Source: Glycomyces dulcitolivorans
Lineage (GTDB): Bacteria; Actinomycetota; Actinomycetes; Mycobacteriales; Micromonosporaceae
DNA length: 64,000 nucleotides
Reading direction: 5' to 3'
Assembly (NCBI RefSeq): GCF_003265355.1
Contig: NZ_QFRW01000083.1
Coordinates: forward strand, 62,001-126,000
A program made the position numbers and the translations under genes. The stretch's first letter is position 1. Every line of letters starts with the position of its first letter. Of the stretch, positions 42,353 through 56,127 are shown piece by piece. The notes under the pieces are model-generated. The model searched no databases and was not told the origin of the DNA. It was given only the letters and a program-made list of their open reading frames with translations.

Positions 42353-44274
42353 GCGATCTCGCGCGGGTCGATCTGGACGCGGACCTGCTCGGCCTTGGCG
42401 CTGGAGCGCTCGGCGACGGCCTTCGCGAGGACCGCGGCGAGGGCGGCCCCATCGCGGCGGCGCACGCGCAGGAGGAGGCGCTCGTGGTGCTCGTCGACCG
42501 GGATGGGGCCGATAATCTCGACGTCGAGGTCCGAGGGCAGGTCGGCGGCGAGCTTCTCGGCCTCGCCGTTCAGTCCCGTGAGGGCCGCGAACTTCATGAC
42601 CGGGGGGAAGCCGAGCTCGGCGCGGTCGGCCAGCTCCTGGCCCGCGAACCAGGCGGCGTCCCAGCGGATGAGGGCCTGGACCACCTGGAGGCCGCCGTCG
42701 GCGGTGACCACCGCGGTGCCGCCGGGGGCGCACAGGGCCACTGCGTTCATCCAGATCCGCAGGGCCTCTTCGGAAGCGGTCAGCTCGGCCCGCGTCAGTT
42801 GCGCCCACGTGTCCACCAGGAGCACCGCGCCGTAGCCTTGCGGTGCACGCGGTTCGACCCCCGGCGTGGAGACGACGACCCGCGCGCCCGCGGGGACGGT
42901 GTCGAGGCGCTCGGAGGCGTTCGACTCGACCACCTCGACGCCGGGGAACGCGCTCGCGATCTCCTCGGCAGTGCGCGCGGCCCCGATGACCACCGCGCGG
43001 ATGCGGTTCGAGCCGCACTCGGCGCACCGGTGCGGGTCGTCGACGCGCCCGCACCAGGTGCACACCGGAGGCCGCCGGGGCCCGGTCAGGCGGAGCGGGC
43101 CGGTGCAGTCGGGGCACAGCGCGCGGGTGCGGCAGCGCTGGCAGGAGACGGCCGGGACGTAGCCGCGGCGGGGCACCTGGAGCAGGACCGGGAGGTCGGC
43201 GGTGAGGGCCTTTCGGGCGGCCTCCCAGGCGACCGACGGCAGGCGCGCGGTCGAGCTGGAGGGGTCGATCTTGAGGTCGGCGTCGTCGCCGATGGGGACC
43301 ACGCGCGGCGCGGAGGCGCGCAGGGCCTCCCGGCGGCCCGCCGCGGAGACGGCCCAGCCGGTCTCGACCAGCAGCTGCGCCTGCGGGGTGCGGGCGAAGC
43401 CGCCGACGATGCAGGCGGCCCCGGCGAGCTCGGCGCGGGTGAGCAGGACCTCGCGGGCGTGCGGGTGCGGGGCGTGGAGGCTGATCAGGTTCTTGTCGCC
43501 GTCGTCCCAGACGGCGACCAGGCCGAGGTCCTCGACGGGCGCGAACATCGCGACCTGCGTCCCGGCCACGACCCGGACCTCGCCGCGCAGCGCCTTGAGG
43601 AACGACCGGTACCGCGGGGTCGGGCCCATGGCGTTCGAGAGCGTGACGTGGCGGTCGGGGCCGAGCACCGCGTTGAGGGCCCTGTCGAGCCGCTCCAGGT
43701 CGTACTGGTCCGGGACCACGAGCAGGGCACCCCTCCCGGCTTCGGCGGCCGCAGCGGCGGCCTCGGCGAGCCGCAGGGCCCAGTCCTCGCCGGGGAGGGC
43801 GCTCCAGGCGATCCTCGGCGCCTTGCCGTCGTGCACCGCGCGCAGGAATGCCTCGCCAGCGTTATATCTATCCCAGTGAGCGAGGTCCGGCGCGGCCACC
43901 GGCAGCCGCTCGGCCGGGTCCTCCTTCTCGACGCGGATCTTCCGCTCCGGCAGCGCCAGCCGCAGCACGTCGGCGAGGTTCCCCGCGTACCGGTCGGCGA
44001 TCCGCTGCGCCAGCTCGGCCACCTCGGCCGTCAGCACCGGCCCCGGTGGGACGACGTCGAGGATCGGCAGGATCTTCCCCGGGAAGTCCGCGTGGTCGCG
44101 CACCGCCAGCACCGTGCCCTTGAGCTTGCGGTTGCTGAACCCCACCGACACCCGGCAGCCCGCCTGCACCTGGTCGGCGAGCTCCACCGGGATCCGGTAG
44201 TCGAACAGCTGGTTGAGCTGCGGCAGCGGGTGGTCCACGCACACCGCCGCATATCTCGCCGCCGACTCCGTCAT
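42349..44274 (-). CDS. priA: Primosomal protein N', helicase-inactive actinobacterial form
   Basis: The 641-residue protein has the PriA DNA-binding domain (FDYRIPVELADQVQAGCRVSVGF) and a degenerate helicase region. The Walker A site reads ALPGEDW instead of GxGKT and the DEAH-type box reads WDDGDKN. The zinc-binding cysteines are kept: CQRC, CPDC, CTWCG and CAECG. As in other actinobacteria it probably restarts replication forks as a loader without helicase activity. TACTTT lies 6 nt before the ATG with no ribosome binding site. Confidence 0.93.
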   Translation of the reverse strand: MTESAARYAAVCVDHPLPQLNQLFDYRIPVELADQVQAGCRVSVGFSNRKLKGTVLAVRDHADFPGKILPILDVVPPGPVLTAEVAELAQRIADRYAGNLADVLRLALPERKIRVEKEDPAERLPVAAPDLAHWDRYNAGEAFLRAVHDGKAPRIAWSALPGEDWALRLAEAAAAAAEAGRGALLVVPDQYDLERLDRALNAVLGPDRHVTLSNAMGPTPRYRSFLKALRGEVRVVAGTQVAMFAPVEDLGLVAVWDDGDKNLISLHAPHPHAREVLLTRAELAGAACIVGGFARTPQAQLLVETGWAVSAAGRREALRASAPRVVPIGDDADLKIDPSSSTARLPSVAWEAARKALTADLPVLLQVPRRGYVPAVSCQRCRTRALCPDCTGPLRLTGPRRPPVCTWCGRVDDPHRCAECGSNRIRAVVIGAARTAEEIASAFPGVEVVESNASERLDTVPAGARVVVSTPGVEPRAPQGYGAVLLVDTWAQLTRAELTASEEALRIWMNAVALCAPGGTAVVTADGGLQVVQALIRWDAAWFAGQELADRAELGFPPVMKFAALTGLNGEAEKLAADLPSDLDVEIIGPIPVDEHHERLLLRVRRRDGAALAAVLAKAVAERSSAKAEQVRVQIDPREIA

Positions 44275-44280
44275 CCGATA

Positions 44281-44286
44281 AAAGTA
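44281..44286 (-). promoter_or_regulatory. -10-like TACTTT, leaderless priA
   Basis: TACTTT on the minus strand ends 6 nt before the priA ATG. Confidence 0.4.
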
Positions 44287-44335
44287 CCGGGCGCCCCCGA
44301 CGATCGAGAGCTCCCGGTACGAAGCATTGCGGCGT

Positions 44336-45529
<1,194 letters not shown>

Positions 45530-45591
45530 GGCACTCCTCATAACCATTTTCACGCCCAGCGGCGCACTACCAACTGCCTTCGCAGCTCACA

Positions 45592-45620
45592 AGTCTATGC
45601 GTTCAAGATCTTGCCACCAA
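45592..45620 (-). promoter_or_regulatory. Putative metK promoter with internal palindrome
   Basis: On the minus strand TTGGTG (45615-45620) and TAGACT (45592-45597) are 17 bp apart. The spacer holds the perfect palindrome CAAGATCTTG (45604-45613), which could be a repressor site. No SAM riboswitch is seen in the short leader. Confidence 0.5.
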
Positions 45621-45645
45621 GTCGGCGCGCTGCGCACCCGGCCCG

Positions 45646-46836
45646 TCAGTGGGGTCCACTCAGCGGGAGCCGGGAGGCCACCGCGTCCCACACGGCGTCC
45701 GCGACCAGTTCTTTCGATGCCTCGTCGAGCGCGGCGACCGGGCCGGTCGCGTCGAACACAGTGACGGAGTTCTCCAGGCGCCCGAACACCGCCCCGCCCG
45801 AGACGTCGTTGAGGACGACCAGGTCGGCGCCCTTCGCCTCGCGCTTGGCCTTCGCGTGCTCGGGGCCGTCGTGGGTCTCGGCCGCGAAGACGACGAGGAC
45901 CTGCCCGGGCCGCTTGGCCCGGCCCACGGCCGCCGCGATGTCCGGCGTCGACGTGAGCGCCAGGTCCAGGTCGCCCTTGCGCTTGAGTTTGCGGTCCGAG
46001 GTCTCCTTCGGCGTGAAGTCCGCCGGGGCCGCGGCCAGGACCATCGCGTCGGCCTCGACCGCCGTCTTCACGGTGGCCTCGTGGAGTTCGCCGGTGGTGC
46101 CGACGCGCTCGACGCGCACGCCTGCGGGCAGGGGCGCGTCGATGTGCGCGGCGATGAGGGTGACGTCGGCGCCGCGCGCGGCGGCCGCGGCGGCGATGGC
46201 GATGCCCTGGCGGCCCGAGGAGTGGTTGCCGATGAAGCGGACCGGGTCGATCGGCTCGCGGGTGCCGCCGGCGGTGACGAGGACCTTGCGGCCCACCAGG
46301 TCACGTGCCGGGGAAGTCAGGAAGCCCTTGAGGAGCGCGAAGATCGACTCCGGCTCGGGCAGGCGCCCGGGCCCGGTGTCGGCGCCCGTCAGGCGCCCCG
46401 AGTCGGGCTCGACGACGTGGACGCCGCGCTCGCGCAAAGTGGCGACGTTGGCGCGCGTGGCCGCGTGCTCCCACATCTCGGTGTGCATCGCCGGAGCGAA
46501 CACCACCGGGCAGGTCGCGGTCAGCAGCGTCGAGGTGAGCAGGTCGTCGGCGCGGCCGTGCGCGGCCCGCGCGAGCAGGTCGGCGGTGGCCGGGGCGACG
46601 ACGACGAGGTCGGCCTCGCGGCCGAGCCGCACGTGCTTGACCTGCGAGACGTCCGAGAACACGCCGGAAGCCACCGGGCGGCCCGACAGGGCCTCCCAGG
46701 TGGCTTCACCGACGAACTTGAGCGCCGCCTCGGTGGGTATCACGGTCACCTCGTGACCGGACTCCTTGAGGAGGCGGAGCAGGATGCACGCCTTGTAGGC
46801 GGCGATGCCGCCCGACACGCCCAGGACGACGTTCAA
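45646..46836 (-). CDS. coaBC: Bifunctional PPC decarboxylase/PPC synthetase
   Basis: This 396-residue fusion performs two coenzyme A steps. The N-terminal CoaC flavoprotein (1-185) has GVSGGIAAYKACILLRLL, the ATADLLARAAHG segment and FAPAMHTEMW with the active-site region. The C-terminal CoaB domain has VTAGGTREPIDPVRFIGNHSSG and the CTP-binding lysines in KLKRKG. The TTG start at 46836 is preceded by GAGGGG. It follows rpoZ closely, a conserved gmk-rpoZ-coaBC-metK-priA order. Confidence 0.95.
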   Translation of the reverse strand: MNVVLGVSGGIAAYKACILLRLLKESGHEVTVIPTEAALKFVGEATWEALSGRPVASGVFSDVSQVKHVRLGREADLVVVAPATADLLARAAHGRADDLLTSTLLTATCPVVFAPAMHTEMWEHAATRANVATLRERGVHVVEPDSGRLTGADTGPGRLPEPESIFALLKGFLTSPARDLVGRKVLVTAGGTREPIDPVRFIGNHSSGRQGIAIAAAAAARGADVTLIAAHIDAPLPAGVRVERVGTTGELHEATVKTAVEADAMVLAAAPADFTPKETSDRKLKRKGDLDLALTSTPDIAAAVGRAKRPGQVLVVFAAETHDGPEHAKAKREAKGADLVVLNDVSGGAVFGRLENSVTVFDATGPVAALDEASKELVADAVWDAVASRLPLSGPH

Positions 46837-46863
46837 CTGACCCCTCTTCGACGACCGGAGAGG

Positions 46864-47136
46864 CTAGGCCTCGTTGTCGTCGAACGCCTTCGTCTCAAGG
46901 AGGCCCTTGTCGAGCTCGCGCATGGCGATCGACAGCGGCTTCTCCTCGGGAGTGGTCTCGACGAGCGGACCGACGTACTCCAGCAGGCCTTCGCCGAGCT
47001 GCGAGTAGTAGGCGTTGATCTGACGCGCCCGCTTGGCCGAGTAGATGACCAGCTGATACTTCGACTGGCTCTTCTTGAGCAGGTCGTCGATCGGCGGGTT
47101 GGTGATGCCGACGGGGTCGGCGACAGTCCCTGACAC
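46864..47136 (-). CDS. rpoZ: RNA polymerase omega subunit
   Basis: The 90-residue protein has the omega core [35 protein letters not shown] and [15 protein letters not shown]. It assists RNA polymerase assembly by holding beta-prime. I chose the GTG at 47136 with AAGGA upstream; longer in-frame extensions are not conserved. It lies between gmk and coaBC, 29 nt after gmk. Confidence 0.95.
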   Translation of the reverse strand: MSGTVADPVGITNPPIDDLLKKSQSKYQLVIYSAKRARQINAYYSQLGEGLLEYVGPLVETTPEEKPLSIAMRELDKGLLETKAFDDNEA

Positions 47137-47165
47137 GTGTTGTCCTTCGTGTGACTTGGGTGTTG

Positions 47166-47768
47166 CTAGCGCGCTCCGGTCTTCACTACCGCCGGAGAAC
47201 TGAGCAACTCTACCAGCTCGGAGGCCGCCTGCTCGATCGACACGTTCGTGACTGTGTGATCGAACTCGGCTTCGGCGTCGAGCTCTTCGCGCGCGGCGTC
47301 CAGGCGGCGCGCGATGGTCGCGGCGTCCTCGGTCCCGCGCCCGGTGAGGCGGCGGACGAGTTCGTCCCACGACGGCGGGGCCAGGAACACCAGCTGCGCG
47401 TCGGGCATGGCCCGGCGGACCTGGCGGGCCCCTTGCAGTTCGATCTCCAGCAGCGCCGGGAGTCCGGCGCGCAGGCGCTCCTCGACCGGGCCGCGGGGGG
47501 TTCCGTAGAGGTTCCCCGCGTAGGAGGCCCATTCAAGGAACTCCCCCGCGGCGATCATCGACTCGAACTGCTCAGTCGACACGAAGTGGTAGTCGGCGCC
47601 GTCGACCTCACCAGGACGCGGCTTGCGGGTCGTGCAGCTCACGGAGAGCCAGACCCACGGGTAGTACTCCTGGATGAGTGCCTTGACGCTGCCCTTGCCA
47701 ACGCCGGACGGGCCGGAGAGGACCGTCAGTCGCTGGGCGAGGGCGGCGTGGTGGTGATCGATGCTCAC
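47166..47768 (-). CDS. gmk: Guanylate kinase
   Basis: The 200-residue enzyme phosphorylates GMP to GDP. P-loop [10 protein letters not shown] (note GKG as in many Gmk), the GMP-binding [16 protein letters not shown] and [13 protein letters not shown], and the [12 protein letters not shown] segment are all typical. The start is GTG. It lies 20 nt after mihF, the usual actinobacterial pyrF-mihF-gmk-rpoZ order. Confidence 0.95.
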   Translation of the reverse strand: MSIDHHHAALAQRLTVLSGPSGVGKGSVKALIQEYYPWVWLSVSCTTRKPRPGEVDGADYHFVSTEQFESMIAAGEFLEWASYAGNLYGTPRGPVEERLRAGLPALLEIELQGARQVRRAMPDAQLVFLAPPSWDELVRRLTGRGTEDAATIARRLDAAREELDAEAEFDHTVTNVSIEQAASELVELLSSPAVVKTGAR

Positions 47769-47788
47769 GCGACTACTACTACCCGAAC

Positions 47789-48112
47789 TTAGGCCTGGTC
47801 GCCCTTGAATTCATCCAGAAGCGCGGCGCGCTGGTGCTCGCCCAGGCCGCGCAGCCGACGCGAGTCGGCGATCTTGAGCTTCTCCATGATCTGGGTGGCG
47901 CGCTTGTCGCCGATGCCCGGGAGGGCCTTGAGCACGGCCGAGACCTTCATCTTCCCGGAGATGTCGTCGGTGGCAGCGGACTTGAGGACCGCTTCCAGGG
48001 TGGTCTCGCCCGACTTCAGCTTCTCCTTGAGCTCGGCGCGGGCCTTGCGGGCCGCAGCCGCCTTCTCAAGGGCGGCGGCGCGCTGTTCCGGAGTCAGTTT
48101 AGGGAGCGGCAC
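47789..48112 (-). CDS. mihF: Actinobacterial integration host factor
   Basis: This 107-residue nucleoid protein has a charged N-terminal helix ([20 protein letters not shown]) and a helix-two turns-helix core [22 protein letters not shown]. This is the mIHF/sIHF family, unrelated to HU-type IHF. The family is an essential DNA-bending protein in mycobacteria and affects development in Streptomyces. The GTG start at 48112 has AAGGAG at good spacing. It lies upstream of gmk. Confidence 0.95.
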   Translation of the reverse strand: MPLPKLTPEQRAAALEKAAAARKARAELKEKLKSGETTLEAVLKSAATDDISGKMKVSAVLKALPGIGDKRATQIMEKLKIADSRRLRGLGEHQRAALLDEFKGDQA

Positions 48113-48160
48113 GGGGTCTCCTTGCAGTCGATGGTTTCGTCCCTGTGGACCTTGACGTGC

Positions 48161-48181
48161 GGGTATCGCCAAAGCATACCC
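48161..48181. repeat. Inverted repeat upstream of mihF
   Basis: GGGTAT (48161-48166) and ATACCC (48176-48181) flank 9 nt, about 50 bp upstream of the mihF start. It could be an operator or autoregulatory IHF site; on the minus strand TATGCT inside it resembles a -10. Confidence 0.4.
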
Positions 48182-48261
48182 AGCTCGGAGACGGTAACCC
48201 CACCTACCGACACGCCTGCGACCGGGGGTGGGGCAAATTCCGCGCACTGAAAACGGCGGTT

Positions 48262-49176
48262 TTATTCCCCCATGGCGGCGCGGCATTCCTCCTGCAACGC
48301 CTCGACGGCGGTGCGAATGCTCGCCACGGCAGGACCGGGCTGTGCGATTTGCCGGGAATAGGACGGGATTGCGAACTTCGCTGCGGCGCCGAGGACGCGC
48401 GGAAGATCACTCGGGCGCCCGCCCTGGGCGCCCATGCCCGGGACCAGGATGGGGCCGTTGAACTGCGAGAGGTCGTGAGCGGAGTCACGTTGGCTCACCG
48501 TGGTGTGGGTGATTCCGTAAGTCGACTCACGCAGGCGCGCCTCCCCCTCGGAGGCGCACGCGCCGATCGTCGCGCCCATGACGATCCCGAAGGAGCCCAT
48601 GGGCTCGGACTCGCCGTTGCGCTCGTTCACCTCGTCGATGACGCTCTGCGCCACCGAGCGCCCGTCGCGGCGCTTGGCCATCTGGAGGTACTTGCCCTCG
48701 GGGTTGGAGGTGCGGGCGAGGACGAACAGGCCCTTGCCGTGCGCGGCCGCGGTGTCGAACGCGGGCTGGAGCGATCCGACCCCGAGGTAGGGGCTGACGG
48801 TGATCGCGTCGGCGGCCAGCGGCGAGGCCGGGTCGAGGTACGCCTGCGCGTACGCGGCCATCGTCGAGCCGATGTCGCCGCGCTTGACGTCCAGAATGAC
48901 GAGGGCCCCGGCGCGGCGGCACTCGGCGATGACGCGCTCCAGGAGGGCGACGCCGCCGGAGCCGAAGCGCTCGAAGAACGCCGACTGGGGCTTGACGAAG
49001 GCGCACTTGTCGGCGATCGCCTCGGTGAGGGTGAGGGCGAAGCGCTCCGCGCCGGCCAGGTCGTCGTCGAGGCCCCACTGGAGGAGCTGCGACCCGTGCG
49101 GGTCTACACCTGCGCACAGCGGGCCGCGCTCCTGGGAGAGGCGGAAGGCGCGGGCGCCGAATTCCTTGGTAGGCAT
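48262..49176 (-). CDS. pyrF: Orotidine 5'-phosphate decarboxylase (type 2)
   Basis: The 304-residue enzyme decarboxylates OMP to UMP. The group 2 form found in actinobacteria is seen: LCAGVDPHGSQLLQWGL, VKPQSAFFERFGSGG, the catalytic DVKRGDIGSTMAAYAQAYL, and LVPGMGAQGG. GAGGAA precedes the ATG. It follows pyrD by 11 nt. A weak AAAAC/GTTTT repeat after the stop might be a terminator but is too short to annotate. Confidence 0.94.
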   Translation of the reverse strand: MPTKEFGARAFRLSQERGPLCAGVDPHGSQLLQWGLDDDLAGAERFALTLTEAIADKCAFVKPQSAFFERFGSGGVALLERVIAECRRAGALVILDVKRGDIGSTMAAYAQAYLDPASPLAADAITVSPYLGVGSLQPAFDTAAAHGKGLFVLARTSNPEGKYLQMAKRRDGRSVAQSVIDEVNERNGESEPMGSFGIVMGATIGACASEGEARLRESTYGITHTTVSQRDSAHDLSQFNGPILVPGMGAQGGRPSDLPRVLGAAAKFAIPSYSRQIAQPGPAVASIRTAVEALQEECRAAMGE

Positions 49177-49187
49177 GGTTCCTCGTA

Positions 49188-50261
49188 TCAGGCGTGGGCG
49201 TTGGATCGGTGGCGGTTCGCGGTCTTGCGGTAGCGGCGCGCGCTCGCGCGCACGACGCCCGGCCCGTTGTAGATGAGGCCGGAGTAGATCTGGACGAGGC
49301 TGGCCCCGGCGTCGAACATGGCCTGCGCGTCGTCGGGGGTCATGATCCCGCCCGAGCCGATGATCGGCAGGCGCCCGCTCGTCTCGCGGTGGACGAAGCG
49401 GACGATCTCGCGCGAGACCTGCGTCAGGGGCCTGCCGGACATGCCGCCGGGTTCGGCGGCGACGGCGTCCTCGGCGGGGATGATCCCGTCGCGCCCGAGG
49501 GTGGTGTTGGTGGCGATGACCCCGGCGACCCCGGCGTCGAGGCAGACCTCCAGGAGCTGGGCGAGGGCCGGCTCGGTGAGGTCGGGCGCGATCTTGACCA
49601 GGATCGGGCGGGTGGGCCGCCCGGCGGCCAGGCGCTGGCCCTCGGCGTGCAGGGCCCCGAGGAGGGCGCGGAGCGCGCCGGCGTCCTGCAACTGGCGCAG
49701 GCCGGGCGTGTTCGGCGAGGACACGTTCACCGCGAAGTAGTCGGCGAAGGGGTAGAGGAACCGCAGCGACTGGAGGTAGTCCTCGACCGCGCCTTCGAGC
49801 GGGACGGCCTTGGACTTGCCGATGCTGATCCCCAGCGGGCAGTCCACGGCCGGGGAGGCCGAGAGGCGGGCGGCGAGCGCCTGGGCGCCGTCGTTGTTGA
49901 AGCCCATGCGGTTGACGATGGCCTGGGACTGCCTGGCGCGGAACATCCGCGGCTTGGGGTTGCCGGGCTGGGCCTGCGCGGTGACGGTGCCGATCTCGGC
50001 GAAGCCGAAGCCGAGGGCGGGCCAGGCGCCGACGGCGACGCCGTTCTTGTCGAGGCCCGCGGCGAGCCCGATCGGGTTGGGGAAGGGGATGCCGCAGACG
50101 GTGACGGGCGCGCTCAGCCGGTTGAGCTTGATGAGCGCGTTGCGCACCTGCCGCTGCTCGGACAGGCGCGTCAGCCAGCGCATCGTGAAGTCGTGCGCTC
50201 GCTCGGCGTCGCCGCGGCCGACCCGGAACAGGACGGGGCGGGCGAGATTCTGGTACAGCAT
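49188..50261 (-). CDS. pyrD: Dihydroorotate dehydrogenase (quinone), class 2
   Basis: The 357-residue flavoenzyme oxidises dihydroorotate using membrane quinone. The N-terminal amphipathic segment [14 protein letters not shown] is the class 2 membrane-association domain. [30 protein letters not shown] (with the Ser base) and [20 protein letters not shown] are diagnostic. I chose the ATG at 50261 with GGAAAG upstream. A strong hairpin separates it from carB, so it may have its own promoter. Confidence 0.95.
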   Translation of the reverse strand: MLYQNLARPVLFRVGRGDAERAHDFTMRWLTRLSEQRQVRNALIKLNRLSAPVTVCGIPFPNPIGLAAGLDKNGVAVGAWPALGFGFAEIGTVTAQAQPGNPKPRMFRARQSQAIVNRMGFNNDGAQALAARLSASPAVDCPLGISIGKSKAVPLEGAVEDYLQSLRFLYPFADYFAVNVSSPNTPGLRQLQDAGALRALLGALHAEGQRLAAGRPTRPILVKIAPDLTEPALAQLLEVCLDAGVAGVIATNTTLGRDGIIPAEDAVAAEPGGMSGRPLTQVSREIVRFVHRETSGRLPIIGSGGIMTPDDAQAMFDAGASLVQIYSGLIYNGPGVVRASARRYRKTANRHRSNAHA

Positions 50262-50285
50262 GTTCTTTCCTGTATACGTCAATTC

Positions 50286-50328
50286 ACCGGGTGAGCGGAA
50301 CGGCTACAGCCGGTTCCGCTCACCCGGT
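50286..50328 (-). terminator. Large hairpin between carB and pyrD
   Basis: A 16-bp perfect stem (50286-50301 with 50313-50328) closes on an inner GGCT-AC-AGCC hairpin. There is no U-tract. It probably ends or attenuates the pyr operon transcript before pyrD. Confidence 0.7.
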
Positions 50329-50367
50329 CCTGTGCTCAGGCATGGCTCGCAAGCTTCGCCATGGTTT

Positions 50368-53680
<3,313 letters not shown>

Positions 53681-53688
<8 letters not shown>

Positions 53689-54817
53689 CTGCCTTGGCCC
53701 CCTTGGTGCTCTCGATGAGTTCGACGAGCCGGTCGAACAGGTAGTCGGCGTCGTGCGGCCCGCCGGCGGCCTCGGGGTGGTACTGCACGGAGTAGGCGGG
53801 GGCGTCGAGGCAGGTGAGCCCTTCGACGACGTCGTCGTTGAGGCAGACGTGGCTGACCTGGACGCGCCCGAACTCGGTCTCGAAGTACTCGCCGGTCTCG
53901 GGGGCCTTCAAGGCGAACCCGTGGTTGTGGGCGGTGATCTCGATCTTGTTCGTGTGCCGGTCGAGGACGGGCTGGTTGATCCCGCGGTGGCCGAACTTCA
54001 GCTTGTAGGTCTCCAGGCCGAGGGCGCGGCCGAGGATCTGGTTGCCGAAGCAGATGCCGAAGACCGGGACGCCGCGGCGCAGCAGCTCGCGGGTGAGCTC
54101 GACCTGGTGGTCGGCGGTGGCAGGGTCGCCGGGGCCGTTGGAGAGGAACACCGCGTCGGGGGCGTCGGCTAGGACCGCGTCGACGTCGGCGTAGGCCGGG
54201 AACACGGTGGTGGTGATGCCGCGCTCGGCGAGGCGGCGCGGGGTGTTGCGCTTGATGCCGAGGTCGATGGCGGCGACCGTGTATTTCGCGGGGCCCTTGG
54301 CCTGGTACGTGTACGGCTCGGAGGCGGTGACGGCGCCGACGTGGTTGGCGCCGGCCATCTGCGGCGCGCTGCGGACCTTCGCGAGGAGCTCCTCGGCGTC
54401 GGTCGAGCGCGAGGAGATGCCGACGCGCATCGCGCCGGCCTCGCGCAGGTGGCGGGTGAGGGCGCGAGTGTCGACCTCGCAGATGCCGACGACGCCCTGG
54501 GCGGCGAGCTCGTCTTCGAGGCCGCGCTTGGCGCGCCAGTTGGAGGCGGTGCGGGAGGCGTCGCGGACGACGTACCCGGCGACCCAGATGCGGCGGGACT
54601 CGTCGTCCTCGTCGTTCCAGCCGGTGTTGCCGATCTGCGGGGCGGTCTGGGCGACGACCTGCCCGTAGTAGGACGGGTCGGTGAGGGTCTCCTGGTAGCC
54701 GGTCATGCCGGTGTTGAAGACGGCCTCGCCGAAGGTCTCGCCGACCGAGCCGAAGGCCTCGCCGCGGAAGACGCGGCCGTCCTCAAGCACGAGGATCGCT
54801 GGTGCTCTGCTGCTCAT
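53681..54817 (-). CDS. carA: Carbamoyl-phosphate synthase small subunit
   Basis: The 378-residue glutaminase subunit has the N-terminal CPSase domain ([20 protein letters not shown]) and a class I glutamine amidotransferase domain. That domain carries the nucleophile in [16 protein letters not shown] and the His/Glu pair in [12 protein letters not shown]. The ATG at 54817 overlaps the pyrC stop by 4 bp. It delivers ammonia to CarB, encoded next. Confidence 0.96.
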
Positions 54818-56127
54818 TCGGTCGTCTCCTCTGCGATTTTGCCGTTCAGCACGGTGGCGCGTCCGCGAAGGAACGTCGCCTGGACGGTGACCGGGAGTTC
54901 CATCCCGGCGTACGGGGTGTTCCGCGACAGGGACGCGAGGTCGGCGGGGACCACGGTCCATGTCGCGGCGGGGTCGACGAGCGTGAAGTTCGCTTCGGTG
55001 CCCGGCTGCGGGTCGCGCCCGTGCGCTTCGAGCCCGGCGATGCGGGCCGGGGTGCGCGAGGTCCGCTCGGCGACGACGTCCCAGTCCACTGCGGACGGAC
55101 CACCGAGGGCGAGGACGGTGATCGACAGGGCGGTCTCCAGGCCGAGCATCCCGGGCCGGGCGGCGGCCCACTCGCAGTCCTTGTCCTGCGGGGCGTGCGG
55201 GGCGTGGTCGGTGGCGACGGCGTCGATGACGCCCTCGGCGAGCGCGCCGCGCAGGACCGCGACGTCGGACTCGCGCCGCAGCGGCGGGTTCACCTTGTAG
55301 ACGGGGTCGTAGGTGCGCGCGGCCTCGTCGGTGAGGAGGAGGTGGTGCGGGCAGACCTCGGCGGTGACCTTGGCGCCGCGGGCCTTGGCCTCGCGGATGA
55401 TGTCGACGCTGCGGGCGGTGGAGACGTGGCAGAAGTGGACGCGCGCGCCGGTGTACTCGGCGAGGAGCACGTCGCGGGCGATGATCGCCTCCTCGGCGAC
55501 GGCGGGCCAGCCGGGCAGGCCTAGCTCGGCCGAGACGGCGCCCTCGTTCATCTGGGCGCCTTCGGTCAGGCGCGGCTCCTCGGCGTGCTGGGCGATGAGC
55601 CCGCCGAAGGTCTTCACGTATTCGAGGGCGCGGCGCATCATGATCGGGTCCGAGACGCAGTGGCCGTCGTCGGAGAACATGCGCACGGCCGCGGCGGAGT
55701 GGGCCATCGCGCCGATCTCGGCGAGCTGCTTGCCTTCGAGGCCGACCGAGACGGCGCCGATGGGCTGCACGTCGGCGTACCCGGCGGCCTTGCCGAGGGC
55801 GGCGACCTGCTCGACGACGCCGGCGGTGTCGGCGACGGGGTACGAGTTCGCCATGGCGCACACGGCGGTGTAGCCGCCCTTGGCGGCGGCGCGGGTGCCG
55901 GAGTAGACGGTCTCGGCGTCCTCGCGGCCGGGCTCGCGCAGGTGGGTGTGGAGGTCGACGAGGCCGGGCAGGAGGACCAGGCCGTCGGCGTCGACGACGG
56001 TGCCGTTGAACGACGCGGCGTCCTTGGCGCTGACGGAGCCGACTTCGGCGACGCGGCCGTCGCGGACGAGGATGTCCTTGCGGCCCTTGCCGATCAGGTC
56101 GGCACCCTTGATCAGGAGGTCGGTCAC
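54814..56127 (-). CDS. pyrC: Dihydroorotase (class I)
   Basis: The 437-residue amidohydrolase closes carbamoyl aspartate to dihydroorotate. The metal motif [15 protein letters not shown], later His ligands in [12 protein letters not shown] and [12 protein letters not shown], and [12 protein letters not shown] with the catalytic Asp are typical of class I enzymes. The GTG start at 56127 overlaps the pyrB stop (GTGA). Class I PyrC often associates with PyrB, consistent with the coupling here. Confidence 0.96.
   Translation of the reverse strand: MTDLLIKGADLIGKGRKDILVRDGRVAEVGSVSAKDAASFNGTVVDADGLVLLPGLVDLHTHLREPGREDAETVYSGTRAAAKGGYTAVCAMANSYPVADTAGVVEQVAALGKAAGYADVQPIGAVSVGLEGKQLAEIGAMAHSAAAVRMFSDDGHCVSDPIMMRRALEYVKTFGGLIAQHAEEPRLTEGAQMNEGAVSAELGLPGWPAVAEEAIIARDVLLAEYTGARVHFCHVSTARSVDIIREAKARGAKVTAEVCPHHLLLTDEAARTYDPVYKVNPPLRRESDVAVLRGALAEGVIDAVATDHAPHAPQDKDCEWAAARPGMLGLETALSITVLALGGPSAVDWDVVAERTSRTPARIAGLEAHGRDPQPGTEANFTLVDPAATWTVVPADLASLSRNTPYAGMELPVTVQATFLRGRATVLNGKIAEETTE

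Noticed and set aside
45530-45645. SAM riboswitch in front of metK
   Set aside because: The 116-bp gap lacks the conserved SAM-I or SAM-II core and contains an ordinary promoter with a short leader.
48240-48262. Terminator after pyrF from AAAAC/GTTTT repeats
   Set aside because: The possible stem is only four or five weak pairs and is not followed by a U-tract.
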